From an uncultured Clostridium sp. (GTDB lineage: Bacteria > Bacillota > Clostridia > TANB77 > CAG-508), in contig CAMSWH010000006.1 of assembly GCA_947064765.1 (NCBI GenBank), forward strand, positions 1 through 61,219: a DNA stretch of 61,219 bases. The letters are read 5' to 3'. Each line of letters starts with the position of its first letter. Position 1 is the stretch's first letter. A program made the position numbers and the translations under genes. Shown one piece after another: positions 61,174 through 61,219 of this stretch. Below the pieces are notes generated by a model. That model was not told the origin of the DNA. It searched no databases and saw nothing but the letters and a program-made list of their open reading frames with translations.

Positions 61174-61219
61174 AGATCGGAAGAGCACACGTCTGAACTC
61201 CAGTCACCTACGACAATCT
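61174..61219 (+). other. Illumina TruSeq read-2 adapter + i7 index (CTACGACA) at contig end
   Basis: agatcggaagagcacacgtctgaactccagtcac-ctacgaca-atct. Confidence 0.99.

Overview
A 61.2 kb AT-rich chromosomal contig that looks like Bacillota/Clostridia (inference from gene content, riboswitches and SD motifs). It is mostly minus-strand housekeeping genes: thrS (truncated), metK, polA, manA, queH, ruvB, ligA, pgsA, UPF0182, ftsY, asnB, mutS, miaB, asd, dtd, gpsA, plsY, der, dCMP deaminase and rpmF. RNA elements are a thrS T-box leader, a metK SAM-I riboswitch and one tRNA-Thr(CGT). Both contig ends are uncut Illumina adapter plus an i7 index, so the apparent inverted terminal repeat and the thrS stop codon are artefacts. 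The most interesting coding candidates are: (i) an 841-aa adenosine-deaminase-like protein with a C-terminal SLOG/LOG-like Rossmann domain (58475-61000); (ii) a MATE transporter fused to a cytidylate-kinase-like domain; (iii) a degenerate-Nudix plus alpha/beta-hydrolase fusion; (iv) two adjacent genes with mTERF-like helical repeats between mutS and miaB; (v) two compositionally foreign gene islands (MYG1-like, and an unknown protein bracketed by a 15-bp direct repeat). Several gene lesions or unusual starts are also visible: a YfhO-like gene broken by two +1 shifts, a small ORF needing a -1 shift, and an ATA start after a perfect SD. No CRISPR array, rRNA, transposase or prophage module was seen. 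All domain calls are by eye; no searches were run.
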